From assembly GCA_002709565.1 (NCBI GenBank), contig PAPY01000031.1:126071-190070 (forward strand): a stretch of DNA of 64,000 nucleotides, written 5' to 3'. The DNA is from Legionellales bacterium (GTDB lineage: Bacteria; Pseudomonadota; Gammaproteobacteria; UBA1113). The position numbers and the translations under genes are program-made. Positions 29,309-38,784 of the stretch are shown in pieces (the first letter of the stretch is position 1; the number at the start of each line of letters is the position of its first letter). The notes under the pieces are model-generated. The model worked only from the letters and a program-made list of their open reading frames with translations. It was not told the DNA's origin and did not search any database.

Positions 29309-30352
29309 TTACCGGCTGAAAAGACGTTGATACCAGGGTCTAACCGCTGTGTCAGAAGGAGCTTGTTCATAAGTCTCCTCAAGCCCGCCGAACTCATCAT
29401 ATGAATCTCCCCATAGACCGAATCCTGTGCCAGCTGAGCTTCTAGGGCTAGCTGTACCACTGTAGACCGAGCTATTAGATGAAGAACGGCTGCGACTCGG
29501 GCTAGTAGTGGGACTATAAGCGCTAGGGTTATCCATAGTGTGATATCCACCTGGGCCCGTGCCATCGTCAGAATAAGTTGTTGAGCTTCCTTGAGAGTAA
29601 GTTGTTGCTGTCATTTCAGTGTCTTCGTCGACCCTCCCGAAATGACCTTCCCGCTTACTAAAATAGAGTTTTCTACCAATCGCTTTACCGATTTCCAACC
29701 CTATAATGACAGGCAGCCACAGTGGCGATGTTAGTGCCAAACCAGCGCTGAACCCAATGAGTTTTAATCCTATCCCCATGGGTTTTAAGATATTATCATT
29801 TGTCCAGTTGGCAGCACGTTCTAGAGCGGGCTTAATTTCGATTGCATCCCAGCTGCGAGAGACCCAACTCTTGAATTCACCGGCCTTCTGGGCAATCCAT
29901 TGGCCCGCAGGCTTAAGGGCATTCTCATAAATTCTACTAGTAGTTCGGATAGCCAGAGGAATAAGAACATCTGCGGCGATGTAGCTAATAACAGTGGTAA
30001 TAGCGGATAGACCAAAAGCCACTAACGACGCGAGACCCACCAGAGCGCCAACGACAGCGGTTGCGGCAGTGAATAACAGGGGAAGAATATACGGCGAGAG
30101 CAAAGCAAGACAGAATGCACCAAAAGTAAGACCTATGAACCCAACGACACTAAGACCTAGTATCCCAAAAACTGGTCCTAGAAGGATGATAGCTGCCATA
30201 AGTGCAACAAAAATAAGCGCCATAATGTTGAAATTAAAGAAAATTTTCCAGGCAGTTTTAGGGGCTCTAGCGATAAATTCGAGAATATTCTTAGCCTTAG
30301 TGCCCAACCAATCGCCGAGTAGTGTCAAAGGGTTTGTCTTGAAGTCAGCCAT
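29309..30352 (-). CDS. Multi-pass membrane protein with long disordered tail, effector-like
   Basis: No family is recognised. Residues 1-40 are amphipathic. Residues 40-150 and 195-225 hold about five hydrophobic, Gly/Ala-rich segments, with a helical hydrophilic stretch between them. Residues 235-347 are low-complexity (Ser, Thr, Gly, Pro, Tyr), with several serine-rich runs and a tyrosine-rich acidic end (GGLEETYEQAPSD) that could be phosphorylation targets in a eukaryotic cell. The gene is divergent from another unknown large gene, and the 180-bp shared control region contains TTAA-N7-TTAA motifs. Composition and context suggest a secreted membrane effector, without direct proof. Confidence 0.75.
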   Translation of the reverse strand: MADFKTNPLTLLGDWLGTKAKNILEFIARAPKTAWKIFFNFNIMALIFVALMAAIILLGPVFGILGLSVVGFIGLTFGAFCLALLSPYILPLLFTAATAVVGALVGLASLVAFGLSAITTVISYIAADVLIPLAIRTTSRIYENALKPAGQWIAQKAGEFKSWVSRSWDAIEIKPALERAANWTNDNILKPMGIGLKLIGFSAGLALTSPLWLPVIIGLEIGKAIGRKLYFSKREGHFGRVDEDTEMTATTYSQGSSTTYSDDGTGPGGYHTMDNPSAYSPTTSPSRSRSSSNSSVYSGTASPRSSAGTGFGLWGDSYDEFGGLEETYEQAPSDTAVRPWYQRLFSR

Positions 30353-30468
30353 GTATCATATCCATCATCAGGTCAAGTTGGCGAAGAATAACACTATAAG
30401 CTTAACGGAGGATTAATGAGTTGTCGACGTTTCATAGCAATTCCCCAGAAAATCCGATTAAGAGAGGG

Positions 30469-30483
30469 TTAACATTGACTTAA
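30469..30483 (+). promoter_or_regulatory. PmrA-box-like direct repeat
   Basis: TTAA-CATTGAC-TTAAT. The spacing of seven, the TT in the middle and the C before the second TTAAT agree with the PmrA site described for Legionella and Coxiella effector genes (TTAATATT-N2-CTTAAT). It lies about 60 bases before the 30544 start and is followed by the dyad TAATAGAATTCTATTA. Confidence 0.45.
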
Positions 30484-30543
30484 TAGAATTCTATTACGGT
30501 GGCTTCTAGACTTTAACTATAACAGCCGTGAGAGGTGGATAAT

Positions 30544-32757
30544 ATGTTTTTGCAGAAGAAAGATGGACGAGTTGTTGAGGTTGCTCCAGAAGATAGATCT
30601 GACTACGCGCGGCGCACGGGTGCGTTTACGCAAAAAACAACTGAAGATAGGTCAGTCGGTAGTGCACGAGTTAATGCGGTAGATGGGTTCGCAGCAAAAG
30701 CAGGTGGTGATTTCCCTAAGGGTATAAGTGCAGCGGTTAAGAAGGAACAAGCCTACAAAAATATCGTACCGGCAGGCGATGGTAATGTGCGAGTTTCTGG
30801 TAGTGACTTTGGTGATGATAATATCTACGGTGACGGTGTATTTGAGATTACCGTACAAGAGCTTGAAGCTTTGCGTGAACAATCTCGTATTTTCTTAGAC
30901 CCTGAATTGCCCAGCGCTTTTTATCGCGCATTGCTACTTGCCGTTAATAAGGACAGAAAAGATGCTCGCAACTTCAAGAGCTTATTACGAGGCAATCTTA
31001 TCGAAAGTGGAAATGAGATACAAGGGGTTGCTGATGCAGCACTCAATGCCCCAACAAGATATGGATTCAGAGATAAGGCCCATGCAGAAAAAATCGTCAA
31101 CATGAACTTATCTAACATAGGACGAATGGTGTGTGTAGCCCAACAGGTCTATTCGATGGTCCGTCAAGGTTATCAGTTAGGAGAAAAATCACAAAAACCA
31201 CATGCTCTCATCAGTGCAGCAGGACTTGATTTTAATGAAAATCATAAAATGATCGAATTGTATTTTGAGAATGGAGGTTTTAAAGAAGGTGCACCGGAGT
31301 TGCTTTTCAATGATATTTTAGCTCTTGTACATCTTGAAATGATGGCTATGAAAGAAATGGGCGTTAAAGACGCCAGCTTCATAGCTACAGGTTGTGGCAA
31401 GTTTCTTGCTGGTGTTCCTGAACCTTGTAAAGATATTGTCAGAGAGTATTATGCTGCTGCACGTTTCTTATTATTAAAACACGGTGATTATGGCTTCGAG
31501 AACTGCTATTTTCATCCTGGCGATGAAGCTAATATTGAGCCCATGAAAAGGATGTTTAATCAATTCGCTGGTGATGGTGTGGTATTTCAGAATGACCATG
31601 ACTCATTCTTTCTTGCTGATGAAGCTAGTCGTGAGGGTAGGTCGGCAGGTGTAACTGGAGGCTCTGATGCTGAGTTTACGACGTCAGGCAAAGGGGGCAA
31701 AGACTATGACAAAATTGTTCGAGCTGAAGGTGCCTCCTATGGCGCAGAGGAAACGCAATTCAGTATCTCAACAGCGGTAAATGCAACGTTGGGTGTTGAT
31801 ACTAATTTATATACACAAACCAACCGCCAGCAAAATGTTGCTGGCATTAGTAATCGTGCGGCAATCCTTGCTGAAGCCCGGGTGGGGGGAATGTTCATCC
31901 AGGAGTCTTCTCAAAGGAACGAAGTAATCGATGCTTGTATAGTGGTTACAGAAAATACTCCCCAGCTTTATCAACAAATTGCAACGCTAGATATTAGTGA
32001 TTCATTAAAGCAAAATATTTTAGTCGCTAGAGCTGAGCATGCTAATAAAGATAAATATTCTCACCATGATGATATTTCACTTATCGCTGCTTTTGTAAAA
32101 ATGAGAGGCATGGAAGATTCTGAAATAGATGGATTTATCGCCTGGTGCATAGACAATCTTGATGAAAAAAATTCTGAGCAATTAGAACCTGGGAAAAGTA
32201 ATTTCAAAAAAGCACTAGTTGTTCGCATTTGTAATATATTATCATCAGAGTACTTTTCTACAGTATCGTTAAATAGCGATGGAGGAAAGGAGATAGTAGA
32301 AAAGCTTAAAGCTTTGATAAAAAATATTGTCAGTGAAATCAATAAGCATCCTGACAGAGTCAATGAAAATTTGACAGTCTTAGATAACACCAAAAAATTA
32401 CTCGATAAATTAGCTGCGTTATCTAACAACAAAGTAGAACAGAAAGAAGCGATGGCAGGATATTATCGCGATCAATATGTTAGCGATACCCAAAAAATGT
32501 CTAAAGGCGGTAAGCTGGGGCAATTTGTTGTAAGAGCTGCAATAGGAGTAGCTACAGTAGTTGCTGCTGTGATAACGCCATTATTAGGCGTAGCCATTGT
32601 TGCAGCTCCTCTCGCCTGGAATTGGCGCCCTAGTCTCTTCAAAGGCAAAAAAGGCACCCGCGGCGAAGTAAACAAATCTGTTGAAGATGTTGCTGAAGAA
32701 GCTCACAAGCACAGCCCTAAAGGTCCCGGTAACCGAGGCGGCGGCTCCGGTAGCTAA
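30544..32757 (+). CDS. Large protein of unknown function, effector-like
   Basis: No family is recognised in the 737-residue product. ATG 30544 is preceded by GAGAGGTGG; a GTG at 30535 lies inside that site. Residues 90-330 look globular, with two Cys/His-containing stretches (FIATGCGKFLAGVPEPC and FENCYFHPGDE). Residues 360-400 are a Gly-rich linker. A second helical region follows to about 650, then a hydrophobic Ala/Val segment (about 659-692) and a basic, Gly-rich tail. The GCGKF phrase faintly recalls macrodomain-like proteins, but the order of motifs does not fit, so no function is claimed. A PmrA-like box upstream and a divergent membrane protein gene suggest a host-directed role. Confidence 0.78.
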   Translation: MFLQKKDGRVVEVAPEDRSDYARRTGAFTQKTTEDRSVGSARVNAVDGFAAKAGGDFPKGISAAVKKEQAYKNIVPAGDGNVRVSGSDFGDDNIYGDGVFEITVQELEALREQSRIFLDPELPSAFYRALLLAVNKDRKDARNFKSLLRGNLIESGNEIQGVADAALNAPTRYGFRDKAHAEKIVNMNLSNIGRMVCVAQQVYSMVRQGYQLGEKSQKPHALISAAGLDFNENHKMIELYFENGGFKEGAPELLFNDILALVHLEMMAMKEMGVKDASFIATGCGKFLAGVPEPCKDIVREYYAAARFLLLKHGDYGFENCYFHPGDEANIEPMKRMFNQFAGDGVVFQNDHDSFFLADEASREGRSAGVTGGSDAEFTTSGKGGKDYDKIVRAEGASYGAEETQFSISTAVNATLGVDTNLYTQTNRQQNVAGISNRAAILAEARVGGMFIQESSQRNEVIDACIVVTENTPQLYQQIATLDISDSLKQNILVARAEHANKDKYSHHDDISLIAAFVKMRGMEDSEIDGFIAWCIDNLDEKNSEQLEPGKSNFKKALVVRICNILSSEYFSTVSLNSDGGKEIVEKLKALIKNIVSEINKHPDRVNENLTVLDNTKKLLDKLAALSNNKVEQKEAMAGYYRDQYVSDTQKMSKGGKLGQFVVRAAIGVATVVAAVITPLLGVAIVAAPLAWNWRPSLFKGKKGTRGEVNKSVEDVAEEAHKHSPKGPGNRGGGSGS

Positions 32758-32760
32758 CGG

Positions 32761-33075
32761 TTACTCTTCCTCACACACCTGCACCTTCCCTTCATGGACT
32801 CGGACTCTAAAAGCTGCAATGTCTTCATAGGCGGGAGGGACGGTGGCACGGCCAGTGCGAATACAGAAATGGGCGCCATGGCGGGGGCAAATGATTTCGT
32901 CGCCTTCTAATTCACCATCAGATAAAGGCCCACCATCGTGGGTGCAAATGTCTTCAATGGCGTAGTACTCACCATCTTTGTTGATAATCATGATTTCAGT
33001 GTCGTCAATCTCAACGACTTTCCAACGGCCGGGGGGGATTTCATTTTCGTCAGCAACGGTTATCCAGTTTGACAT
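32761..33075 (-). CDS. Rieske-type [2Fe-2S] ferredoxin of the SUF cluster
   Basis: A small soluble Rieske protein, 104 residues. The cluster ligands are C44-x-H46 and C63-x2-H66 (CTHDGG, CPRHGAHF), as in dioxygenase-type ferredoxins. ATG 33075 follows GGAG; the frame is open further upstream without a better start. Many gammaproteobacteria place such a ferredoxin at the end of the suf operon. It may deliver electrons for cluster assembly, or it may be a cluster recipient. A 124-bp inverted repeat separates it from sufT. The convergent unknown gene ends three bases beyond its stop. Confidence 0.92.
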   Translation of the reverse strand: MSNWITVADENEIPPGRWKVVEIDDTEIMIINKDGEYYAIEDICTHDGGPLSDGELEGDEIICPRHGAHFCIRTGRATVPPAYEDIAAFRVRVHEGKVQVCEEE

Positions 33076-33095
33076 TAAAGTTTCTCCTATTTCGC

Positions 33096-33219
33096 TAGCG
33101 GTTTCATGAATTGGTGCGAGACAAGGCAAATGTCAGCCCAATGAGCGAGTTTACAAGTAGTAAATGAGCGACATTGGGCTGGCATTTAACAAAGTATCGT
33201 GCCATTCATGGAAGCGCTA
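33096..33219. repeat. Long imperfect inverted repeat between sufT and the Rieske gene
   Basis: Inner arms AAATGTCAGCCCAATG (33128-33143) and CATTGGGCTGGCATTT (33172-33187) pair over 16 positions with one mismatch. Outer arms beginning TAGCG..TTCATGAAT at 33096 and ending ATTCATGG..GCGCTA at 33219 continue the dyad. The transcript would fold into one long hairpin inside the operon. Confidence 0.75.
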
Positions 33220-33561
33220 AAACATATTCAATTGTAATTTTGCTTCCTCTGTCATCCTCTCCATGGTCCAAGGGGGATCCCAAACAACTTCCACGGTGAC
33301 GTCTTTGATTTCGGCGACGTTAAAACGCACGGTGTCGGCGACCATTTCGGGGAACTCTTGGGCGACAGGACAGCCGGGGGCAGTCAAGGTCATATCAATG
33401 TGTAATACGTCTGTTTCTGCGTCAATCTTGAGGTTATAAATCAAACCGAGATCATAAATATTGACGGGAATTTCGGGATCGTAGACGAGTTTCAGCGCAT
33501 CGATGACCGCTTGCTCTAATGCATTATCGTTGAGATTGGAGGTCAGTAAATTGTGACTCAT
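33217..33561 (-). CDS. sufT: Fe-S assembly protein SufT (DUF59/MIP18 family)
   Basis: SufT helps mature iron-sulfur proteins under high demand. The 114-residue product has the DUF59 core: VYDPEIPVNIYDLGLIYNLKID, then MTLTAPGCPVAQEFPEMV with the conserved cysteine, and VEVVWDPPWTMERMTEEAKLQL. It lies 11 bases downstream of sufU in the suf operon, and GAGG precedes the ATG. PaaD-like proteins share this fold, but the SUF context decides the assignment. Confidence 0.94.
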   Translation of the reverse strand: MSHNLLTSNLNDNALEQAVIDALKLVYDPEIPVNIYDLGLIYNLKIDAETDVLHIDMTLTAPGCPVAQEFPEMVADTVRFNVAEIKDVTVEVVWDPPWTMERMTEEAKLQLNMF

Positions 33562-33572
33562 GATATACCTCG

Positions 33573-34022
33573 TTACTCGGTGGATACCACTTCACCTTCA
33601 CCGGTGAGTGCTTCATGGATGGCATGCCAGGCAAGGGTCGCGCACTTGATGCGAGAGGGATATTCACGCACGCCAGCCAAGACGGAGAGCTTGCCTAACT
33701 GTGACATGTCGGTGTCAGGGGACTTCGCGGTCATTAATTCATGGAAGGTTTGAAATAATTGCTCGGCCTCTTTGACCGTTTTGCCTTGCAAGGTTTCGGT
33801 CATAATGGATGCTGATGCCGTTGATATGGCACACCCTTGGCCGGTGAAACTGACTTTCTCCACATTGCCATTATTAATGTGCAAATATACCGTTAAATGA
33901 TCGCCGCACAAAGGATTAAAACCTTCAACGTGACTGGTACAGTCATGCATCTCGCCAAAGTTACGGGGACTGCGGTTGTGATCGACGATAACTTGTTGGT
34001 AGAGTTCGCGTAAATCATTCAT
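33573..34022 (-). CDS. sufU: SUF scaffold protein SufU/IscU-like
   Basis: A U-type scaffold or zinc-dependent sulfur acceptor for SufS. Three conserved cysteines are present: Cys39 (FNPLCGDH), Cys64 (GQGCAIS) and Cys127 (IKCATLAW). The insertion between the second and third cysteine is of the SufU type rather than the IscU type, and the product has 149 residues. The start codon overlaps the sufS stop. SufE is not seen in the window, consistent with SufU serving as the sulfur acceptor. Confidence 0.94.
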   Translation of the reverse strand: MNDLRELYQQVIVDHNRSPRNFGEMHDCTSHVEGFNPLCGDHLTVYLHINNGNVEKVSFTGQGCAISTASASIMTETLQGKTVKEAEQLFQTFHELMTAKSPDTDMSQLGKLSVLAGVREYPSRIKCATLAWHAIHEALTGEGEVVSTE

Positions 34023-35275
34023 TAGCCAAATACCTTTTTTGCGTCAATCAGGGCAGCGAACAAGGCATCGATTTCGTCGGTGGTATTATAAAATGCAAAC
34101 GATGCTCGCGCGGTTGCGGGTACATTATAAAATTCCATTACTGGCATAGCACAATGATGCCCCGTGCGTATAGCAACCCCTTGATGGTCGAGTATGGTAC
34201 CCAAATCGTGGGCATGGACATCACCATAGGTAAACGACAAAATGCTGGCTTTATCCTTCGCTGTGCCAATCATATGAAAATCCGCATCTGCTTCAGCTTG
34301 ACGAGTAGCATACGCCAATAAATGATGCTCATAAGCAGCAATATTATCCATGCCTAATTGTTGGAGATAATCGATCGCCACCCCTAAACCGATAGCACCA
34401 GCAATATGCATGGTACCGGCTTCGAATTTAAACGGTGGTACATTATAAGTTGTCCCGGTGAAACTGACTTGGCGAATCATTTCTCCGCCACCTTGGTAAG
34501 GTGGCATGGCTTCGAGTAAGGCTTGTTTACCATACAGTACGCCAATACCTGTTGGGCCATACATCTTGTGCCCAGACAGGGTATAAAAGTCACAATCTAA
34601 ATTCTGCACATCGATGGTAGTGTGTGGTGCTGCTTGAGCGCCATCAATCAATACCGGGGTATTATTGGCATGGGCCAGTTTGATTATGTCTTTGACAGGA
34701 TTGATAGTGCCCAGCGCATTAGAAATATGGGTCAGCGCAACTAGCTTCGTCTTAGCTGTGAGTAATCGCTCGTACTCCTCCAGAATCAATTCGCCACGCT
34801 CATTGATCGGCACGACTTTTAAGGTTGCGCCAGTTTGCTCACACAGTAATTGCCAGGGCACAATATTGGAATGGTGTTCCATATAAGTAATGAGTACCTC
34901 ATCCCCTGCGCTGATATTAGCGCGGCCGTAACTACTAGCTACTAGATTAATAGCCTCGGTAGTACCTCGACAAAAGATAATTTCACTGTCACGTTTTGCA
35001 TTGATAAAGTGCTGAACTTTGCGTCGCGCTGCCTCAAAGGCATCGGTGGCTTTTTCACTCAACATATGCACACCGCGATGAATATTCGCATTCGTCGTGC
35101 GGTAATAGTCGTCTATGGCATCAATAACACACTGAGGTTTTTGGCTGGTGGCAGCATTGTCTAAATAAACGAGCTTATTGCCATTGACGCTAGTGGACAG
35201 GATAGGGAAATCCTTGCGAACCGCACTCACATCAAAGGTTGTCGCTTTATTGCCTGCTAATGATACGTCTGTCAT
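34022..35275 (-). CDS. sufS: Cysteine desulfurase SufS
   Basis: A PLP-dependent group II cysteine desulfurase that supplies sulfur for cluster assembly. Lys237 in LSGHKMYGPTG binds PLP, and Cys375 in RTGHHCAMP carries the persulfide. The N-terminal YLDNAATSQKPQCVIDAI is typical. Length 417 is normal. It overlaps sufD by four bases (ATGA) and sufU by one base, so the three genes are translationally coupled. Confidence 0.97.
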   Translation of the reverse strand: MTDVSLAGNKATTFDVSAVRKDFPILSTSVNGNKLVYLDNAATSQKPQCVIDAIDDYYRTTNANIHRGVHMLSEKATDAFEAARRKVQHFINAKRDSEIIFCRGTTEAINLVASSYGRANISAGDEVLITYMEHHSNIVPWQLLCEQTGATLKVVPINERGELILEEYERLLTAKTKLVALTHISNALGTINPVKDIIKLAHANNTPVLIDGAQAAPHTTIDVQNLDCDFYTLSGHKMYGPTGIGVLYGKQALLEAMPPYQGGGEMIRQVSFTGTTYNVPPFKFEAGTMHIAGAIGLGVAIDYLQQLGMDNIAAYEHHLLAYATRQAEADADFHMIGTAKDKASILSFTYGDVHAHDLGTILDHQGVAIRTGHHCAMPVMEFYNVPATARASFAFYNTTDEIDALFAALIDAKKVFG

Positions 35276-36576
35276 GCAATCAACTCCTGTACCCCTTGGC
35301 TTTGGGGTAAATGGCTTTTGAGGGCGTCATCAAACAAAGCTTGCATCGCTTTGCAAGGCATATTATGTAAAATTTCTTCGGCAAAACCATAAGTCAAAAT
35401 ATCATAGGCCATAGCTTTGTCGATGCCGCGGGATTGCAGGTAAAATAATGCATTTTCATCCAGCTGTCCCACCGTCGCACCATGGGCGCATTTCACATCA
35501 TCGGCATAGATTTCTAATTGGGGTTTAGTGTCAATCTCCGCATCATCGGACAATAACAGGTTATTGTTCGTCTGCACGGCGTCAGTCTTTTGTGCATCAA
35601 CTGCCACAATAACACGGCCGTTAAATACCGCCCGGGATTTATCCGCCAAGATGCCTTTGTAGAATTCATGACTGCGACAATGAGGTACGGCATGGTGAAT
35701 AGACGTATGATTATCCACGTGTTGTTTGTTAGCGGTCATGTATAAACCTTGCAAGTCACACTCGGCATTTTCACCCGCCAAGGTAACGTGCAAATCATTA
35801 CGTATGAGTTTACCGCCTAAGTCACAGTTAAAATGGCTCACCTGACTATCTCGCTGTTGCGTGATATGTAGATGAGAGATTTCATGGCCTTTGTTGCCCG
35901 CTTGTTGTAATTGATACCAGGTTAACTGACTATTCACGTCACAAAATACTTGGCTTAAGTGCGTGTTGAAGTATTTCTCATCCGTCAGACCCACCCGTTG
36001 TTCCAGGACAATGGCACTAGCCCCTTGACCTAGTTGTACGAGATTACGATTATGGTGCATATGGGCGTCAGTGGTAAGATGCAAGATATGCAAGGGTTTA
36101 TCCAATGCGGTGTTCGCGGGAACATCAATAATATAGCCATCACTCATCAATAAGGTATTTAAGGCATTGTAGCCCGGCACAGTTAAATCAATCTGTGCAA
36201 ATTGGCTATCTAAGGCTTGCGGTGCTTTGGCTAATTGTTGTTGCAGACTGTTAACGGCAATATTGCTAGGCTTATTCGATAAGCTCTCAGCAAAATGCCC
36301 ATTCACGAATACCACGCTGTAGCTGTCTACTATTGTGTACGCAGCAACATCAATATCGGTGTTATGTGCGTCGACAAGACTAAAGCCGTGCTTGTGAATA
36401 CTGTCAGTGTTCGTGTATTTCCAATCCTCATTGCGAAAATGGGGCAAGCCTTGTTGTTCCAGTGCGTCATAGGCGTGTTGGCGCAGCTGCGTGAGCCAAG
36501 CAATATCCTTGCCCGGCAGCTTGCTTGCCACGCGCTGGTATTCATCGAGGTAATGTTGTTGGTAGGCCGTCTTCAT
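35272..36576 (-). CDS. sufD: SUF assembly protein SufD
   Basis: SufD joins SufB and SufC in the SufBC2D scaffold complex. The 434-residue product is recognised by its C-terminal beta-helix region (FNGRVIVAVDAQKTDAVQTNNNLLLSDDAEIDTKPQLEIYADDVKCAHGATVGQLDENALFYLQSRGI), here spread over about residues 310-380. The ATG at 36576 directly follows the sufC stop; an in-frame ATG five codons earlier (36591) overlaps sufC and has a weaker site. Part of the coupled sufBCDSU unit. Confidence 0.95.
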   Translation of the reverse strand: MKTAYQQHYLDEYQRVASKLPGKDIAWLTQLRQHAYDALEQQGLPHFRNEDWKYTNTDSIHKHGFSLVDAHNTDIDVAAYTIVDSYSVVFVNGHFAESLSNKPSNIAVNSLQQQLAKAPQALDSQFAQIDLTVPGYNALNTLLMSDGYIIDVPANTALDKPLHILHLTTDAHMHHNRNLVQLGQGASAIVLEQRVGLTDEKYFNTHLSQVFCDVNSQLTWYQLQQAGNKGHEISHLHITQQRDSQVSHFNCDLGGKLIRNDLHVTLAGENAECDLQGLYMTANKQHVDNHTSIHHAVPHCRSHEFYKGILADKSRAVFNGRVIVAVDAQKTDAVQTNNNLLLSDDAEIDTKPQLEIYADDVKCAHGATVGQLDENALFYLQSRGIDKAMAYDILTYGFAEEILHNMPCKAMQALFDDALKSHLPQSQGVQELIA

Positions 36577-36577
36577 C

Positions 36578-37327
36578 TTAGGCAACCTCATCCGTTATCC
36601 AACTGTAGCCGGATTGCTCTAACTGTTGGGCTAATTCACTGCCGCCAGATTTGATGATTTTGCCATTCGAGAGTACGTGTACCACGTCAGGTTTGACATA
36701 ATCGAGCAAACGCTGGTAGTGGGTGACCAAGACAATGGCACGCTCGGAACTGCGTAGGGCATTAATGCCTTCGGATACAATCTTTAACGCATCGATGTCG
36801 AGTCCGGAGTCAGTTTCATCAAGGATTGCAAGCTTGGGTTCGAGGATAGCCATTTGTAGCATTTCGTTACGTTTTTTCTCCCCGCCCGAGAAGCCGGTGT
36901 TAACATCACGGTAGAGCATGGTTTCGTCCATTTTGAGCTCTTGCATTTTGCCTTTGACCAATTGCAAAAAATCAAACGCATCCACTTCAGGCAAGCCTTG
37001 TTGTTTGCGTTTAGCATTGAGGGCTGCTTTTAATAAATAAATATTATTGACCCCTGGAATTTCTACCGGGTATTGAAACGCCAAAAACACGCCATCTCGC
37101 GCGCGTTCTTCCGGCGCTCGCTCTGTCATATCTTGACCTTCAAATTCAATCAGACCCTCGGTGACGGTATAACTGTCACGGCCTGCTAAAACATTCGCGA
37201 ATGTGCTTTTGCCGGAGCCATTAGGGCCCATGATGGCATGGACTTCGCCGGGTTTAACATTCAGCTCGATGCCTTTTAGGATGTGTTTATCTTCAACTTT
37301 TGCGTGTAAATTTTTAACGTTTAACAT
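36578..37327 (-). CDS. sufC: SUF ATPase SufC
   Basis: An ABC-type ATPase without membrane partner that energises the SufBCD scaffold. Walker A GPNGSGKST lies at residues 34-42, the signature motif is FSGGEKKRNEM, and Walker B is LAILDETDSGLDID, with the SufC-typical TDSGLD. The 249-residue product is complete. It lies 8 bases downstream of sufB. Confidence 0.98.
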   Translation of the reverse strand: MLNVKNLHAKVEDKHILKGIELNVKPGEVHAIMGPNGSGKSTFANVLAGRDSYTVTEGLIEFEGQDMTERAPEERARDGVFLAFQYPVEIPGVNNIYLLKAALNAKRKQQGLPEVDAFDFLQLVKGKMQELKMDETMLYRDVNTGFSGGEKKRNEMLQMAILEPKLAILDETDSGLDIDALKIVSEGINALRSSERAIVLVTHYQRLLDYVKPDVVHVLSNGKIIKSGGSELAQQLEQSGYSWITDEVA

Positions 37328-37335
37328 AATGACCT

Positions 37336-38784
37336 CTAACCGACACTGCCTTCAAGACTGATCCCGAGTAACTTCTGTGCTTCTACAGCAAATTCCATCG
37401 GCAGTTCTTTTAGTACTTGTTTACAAAAACCATTCACAATCATAGACACCGCATCTTCCGTGGCGATACCTCGCTGTTGCAAATAAAATAATTGATCATC
37501 CGAAATCTTTGAGGTGGTGGCTTCATGCTCCACTTGCGCGCTGGCATTCTTGTTCTCGATATACGGGAAGGTATGGGCGCCGCATTTATCACCCATCAAT
37601 AGGGAATCACACTGGGTGAAATTACGGGCATGCTCAGCACTTTTGGCAACTTTAACCAGACCGCGGTAAGAGTTTTGACTGTAGCCTGCAGAAATACCCT
37701 TGGCAATAATCGTGCTGCGGGTGTTTTTGCCGATATGATACATCTTAGTCCCGGTGTCTGCTTGCTGGCGATTATTGGTGAGTGCGACAGAATAGAATTC
37801 ACCCACAGAATTATCGCCGCGCAAGATAACACTGGGGTATTTCCAGGTAATAGCAGAACCGGTCTCAACTTGCGTCCAAGATATTTTGGAATTATTGCCG
37901 CGACAATCACCGCGTTTGGTAACGAAGTTATATATACCACCTTTGCCGTCTTTGTCACCGGGATACCAATTTTGCACGGTAGAATATTTAATATGAGCAT
38001 CTTCGAGCGCAATTAATTCTACAACAGCCGCGTGAAGTTGGTTTTCATCCCGCATGGGGGCGGTGCAACCTTCTAGGTAACTGACATAACTACCGGGCTC
38101 GGCAACCACCAGGGTTCGTTCAAATTGTCCCGTGGAGGCAGCATTGATACGGAAATACGTCGACAACTCCATTGGACAGCGAACCCCTTTGGGAATATAA
38201 CAAAATGATCCATCAGAGAAGACGGCTGAGTTGAGTGCTGCAAAGAAATTATCAGTATAAGGCACCACAGAACCCAGGTATTGTTCGATAAGTTCAGGGT
38301 GTTCTTGTACGGCTTCAGAGAAAGAACAAAAGATAATGCCTTGCTCGGCTAGTTTGTCTTTAAATGTCGTTGCCACAGACACACTATCGAATACCGCATC
38401 CACCGCCACGCCGGCTAGCATTTCTTGTTCTTTGAGCGGTATACCTAATTTCTCATACGTCGCTAATAACTCAGGGTCGACCTCGTCGAGACTCTTGGGG
38501 CCGTCTTTTTTGTCCTTGGGTGCAGAGTAATAACTAATATCTTGGTAATCAATGGGGGGATGATAAACGTTAGCCCAATTGGGTTCAGTCATGGTAAGCC
38601 AATGCCGAAAGGCTTTAAGCCGCCATTCTAAGAGGAACTCCGGTTCGTTTTTTTTGGCGGAAATCAATCGCACCACATCTTCGTTCAAGCCTTTAGGAAT
38701 CGTTTCAGATTCCACATCGCTAACGAAGCCGTGTTGGTAATCCTGTTGCAGGATGTCTTCTAATTGTTGATCACTGTTACTCAT
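37336..38784 (-). CDS. sufB: SUF scaffold protein SufB
   Basis: The main scaffold on which the cluster is built. The product from ATG 38784 has 482 residues. It carries [19 protein letters not shown] near the start, [21 protein letters not shown] and [18 protein letters not shown] in the middle, and [41 protein letters not shown] near the end, the SufB core. ATG 38784 follows AGG at 8 bases; an earlier TTG-type start (38814) lies inside the regulator gene. It overlaps the regulator gene by eight bases, so the regulator is the first gene of the operon. Confidence 0.97.
   Translation of the reverse strand: MSNSDQQLEDILQQDYQHGFVSDVESETIPKGLNEDVVRLISAKKNEPEFLLEWRLKAFRHWLTMTEPNWANVYHPPIDYQDISYYSAPKDKKDGPKSLDEVDPELLATYEKLGIPLKEQEMLAGVAVDAVFDSVSVATTFKDKLAEQGIIFCSFSEAVQEHPELIEQYLGSVVPYTDNFFAALNSAVFSDGSFCYIPKGVRCPMELSTYFRINAASTGQFERTLVVAEPGSYVSYLEGCTAPMRDENQLHAAVVELIALEDAHIKYSTVQNWYPGDKDGKGGIYNFVTKRGDCRGNNSKISWTQVETGSAITWKYPSVILRGDNSVGEFYSVALTNNRQQADTGTKMYHIGKNTRSTIIAKGISAGYSQNSYRGLVKVAKSAEHARNFTQCDSLLMGDKCGAHTFPYIENKNASAQVEHEATTSKISDDQLFYLQQRGIATEDAVSMIVNGFCKQVLKELPMEFAVEAQKLLGISLEGSVG

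Noticed and set aside
31370-31560. Macrodomain / ADP-ribose glycohydrolase reading of the 737-residue protein (GCGKF, FENCYFHPGDE)
   Set aside because: The order of motifs does not fit known macrodomains and the key Asn-Gly-rich loop is not found before it.
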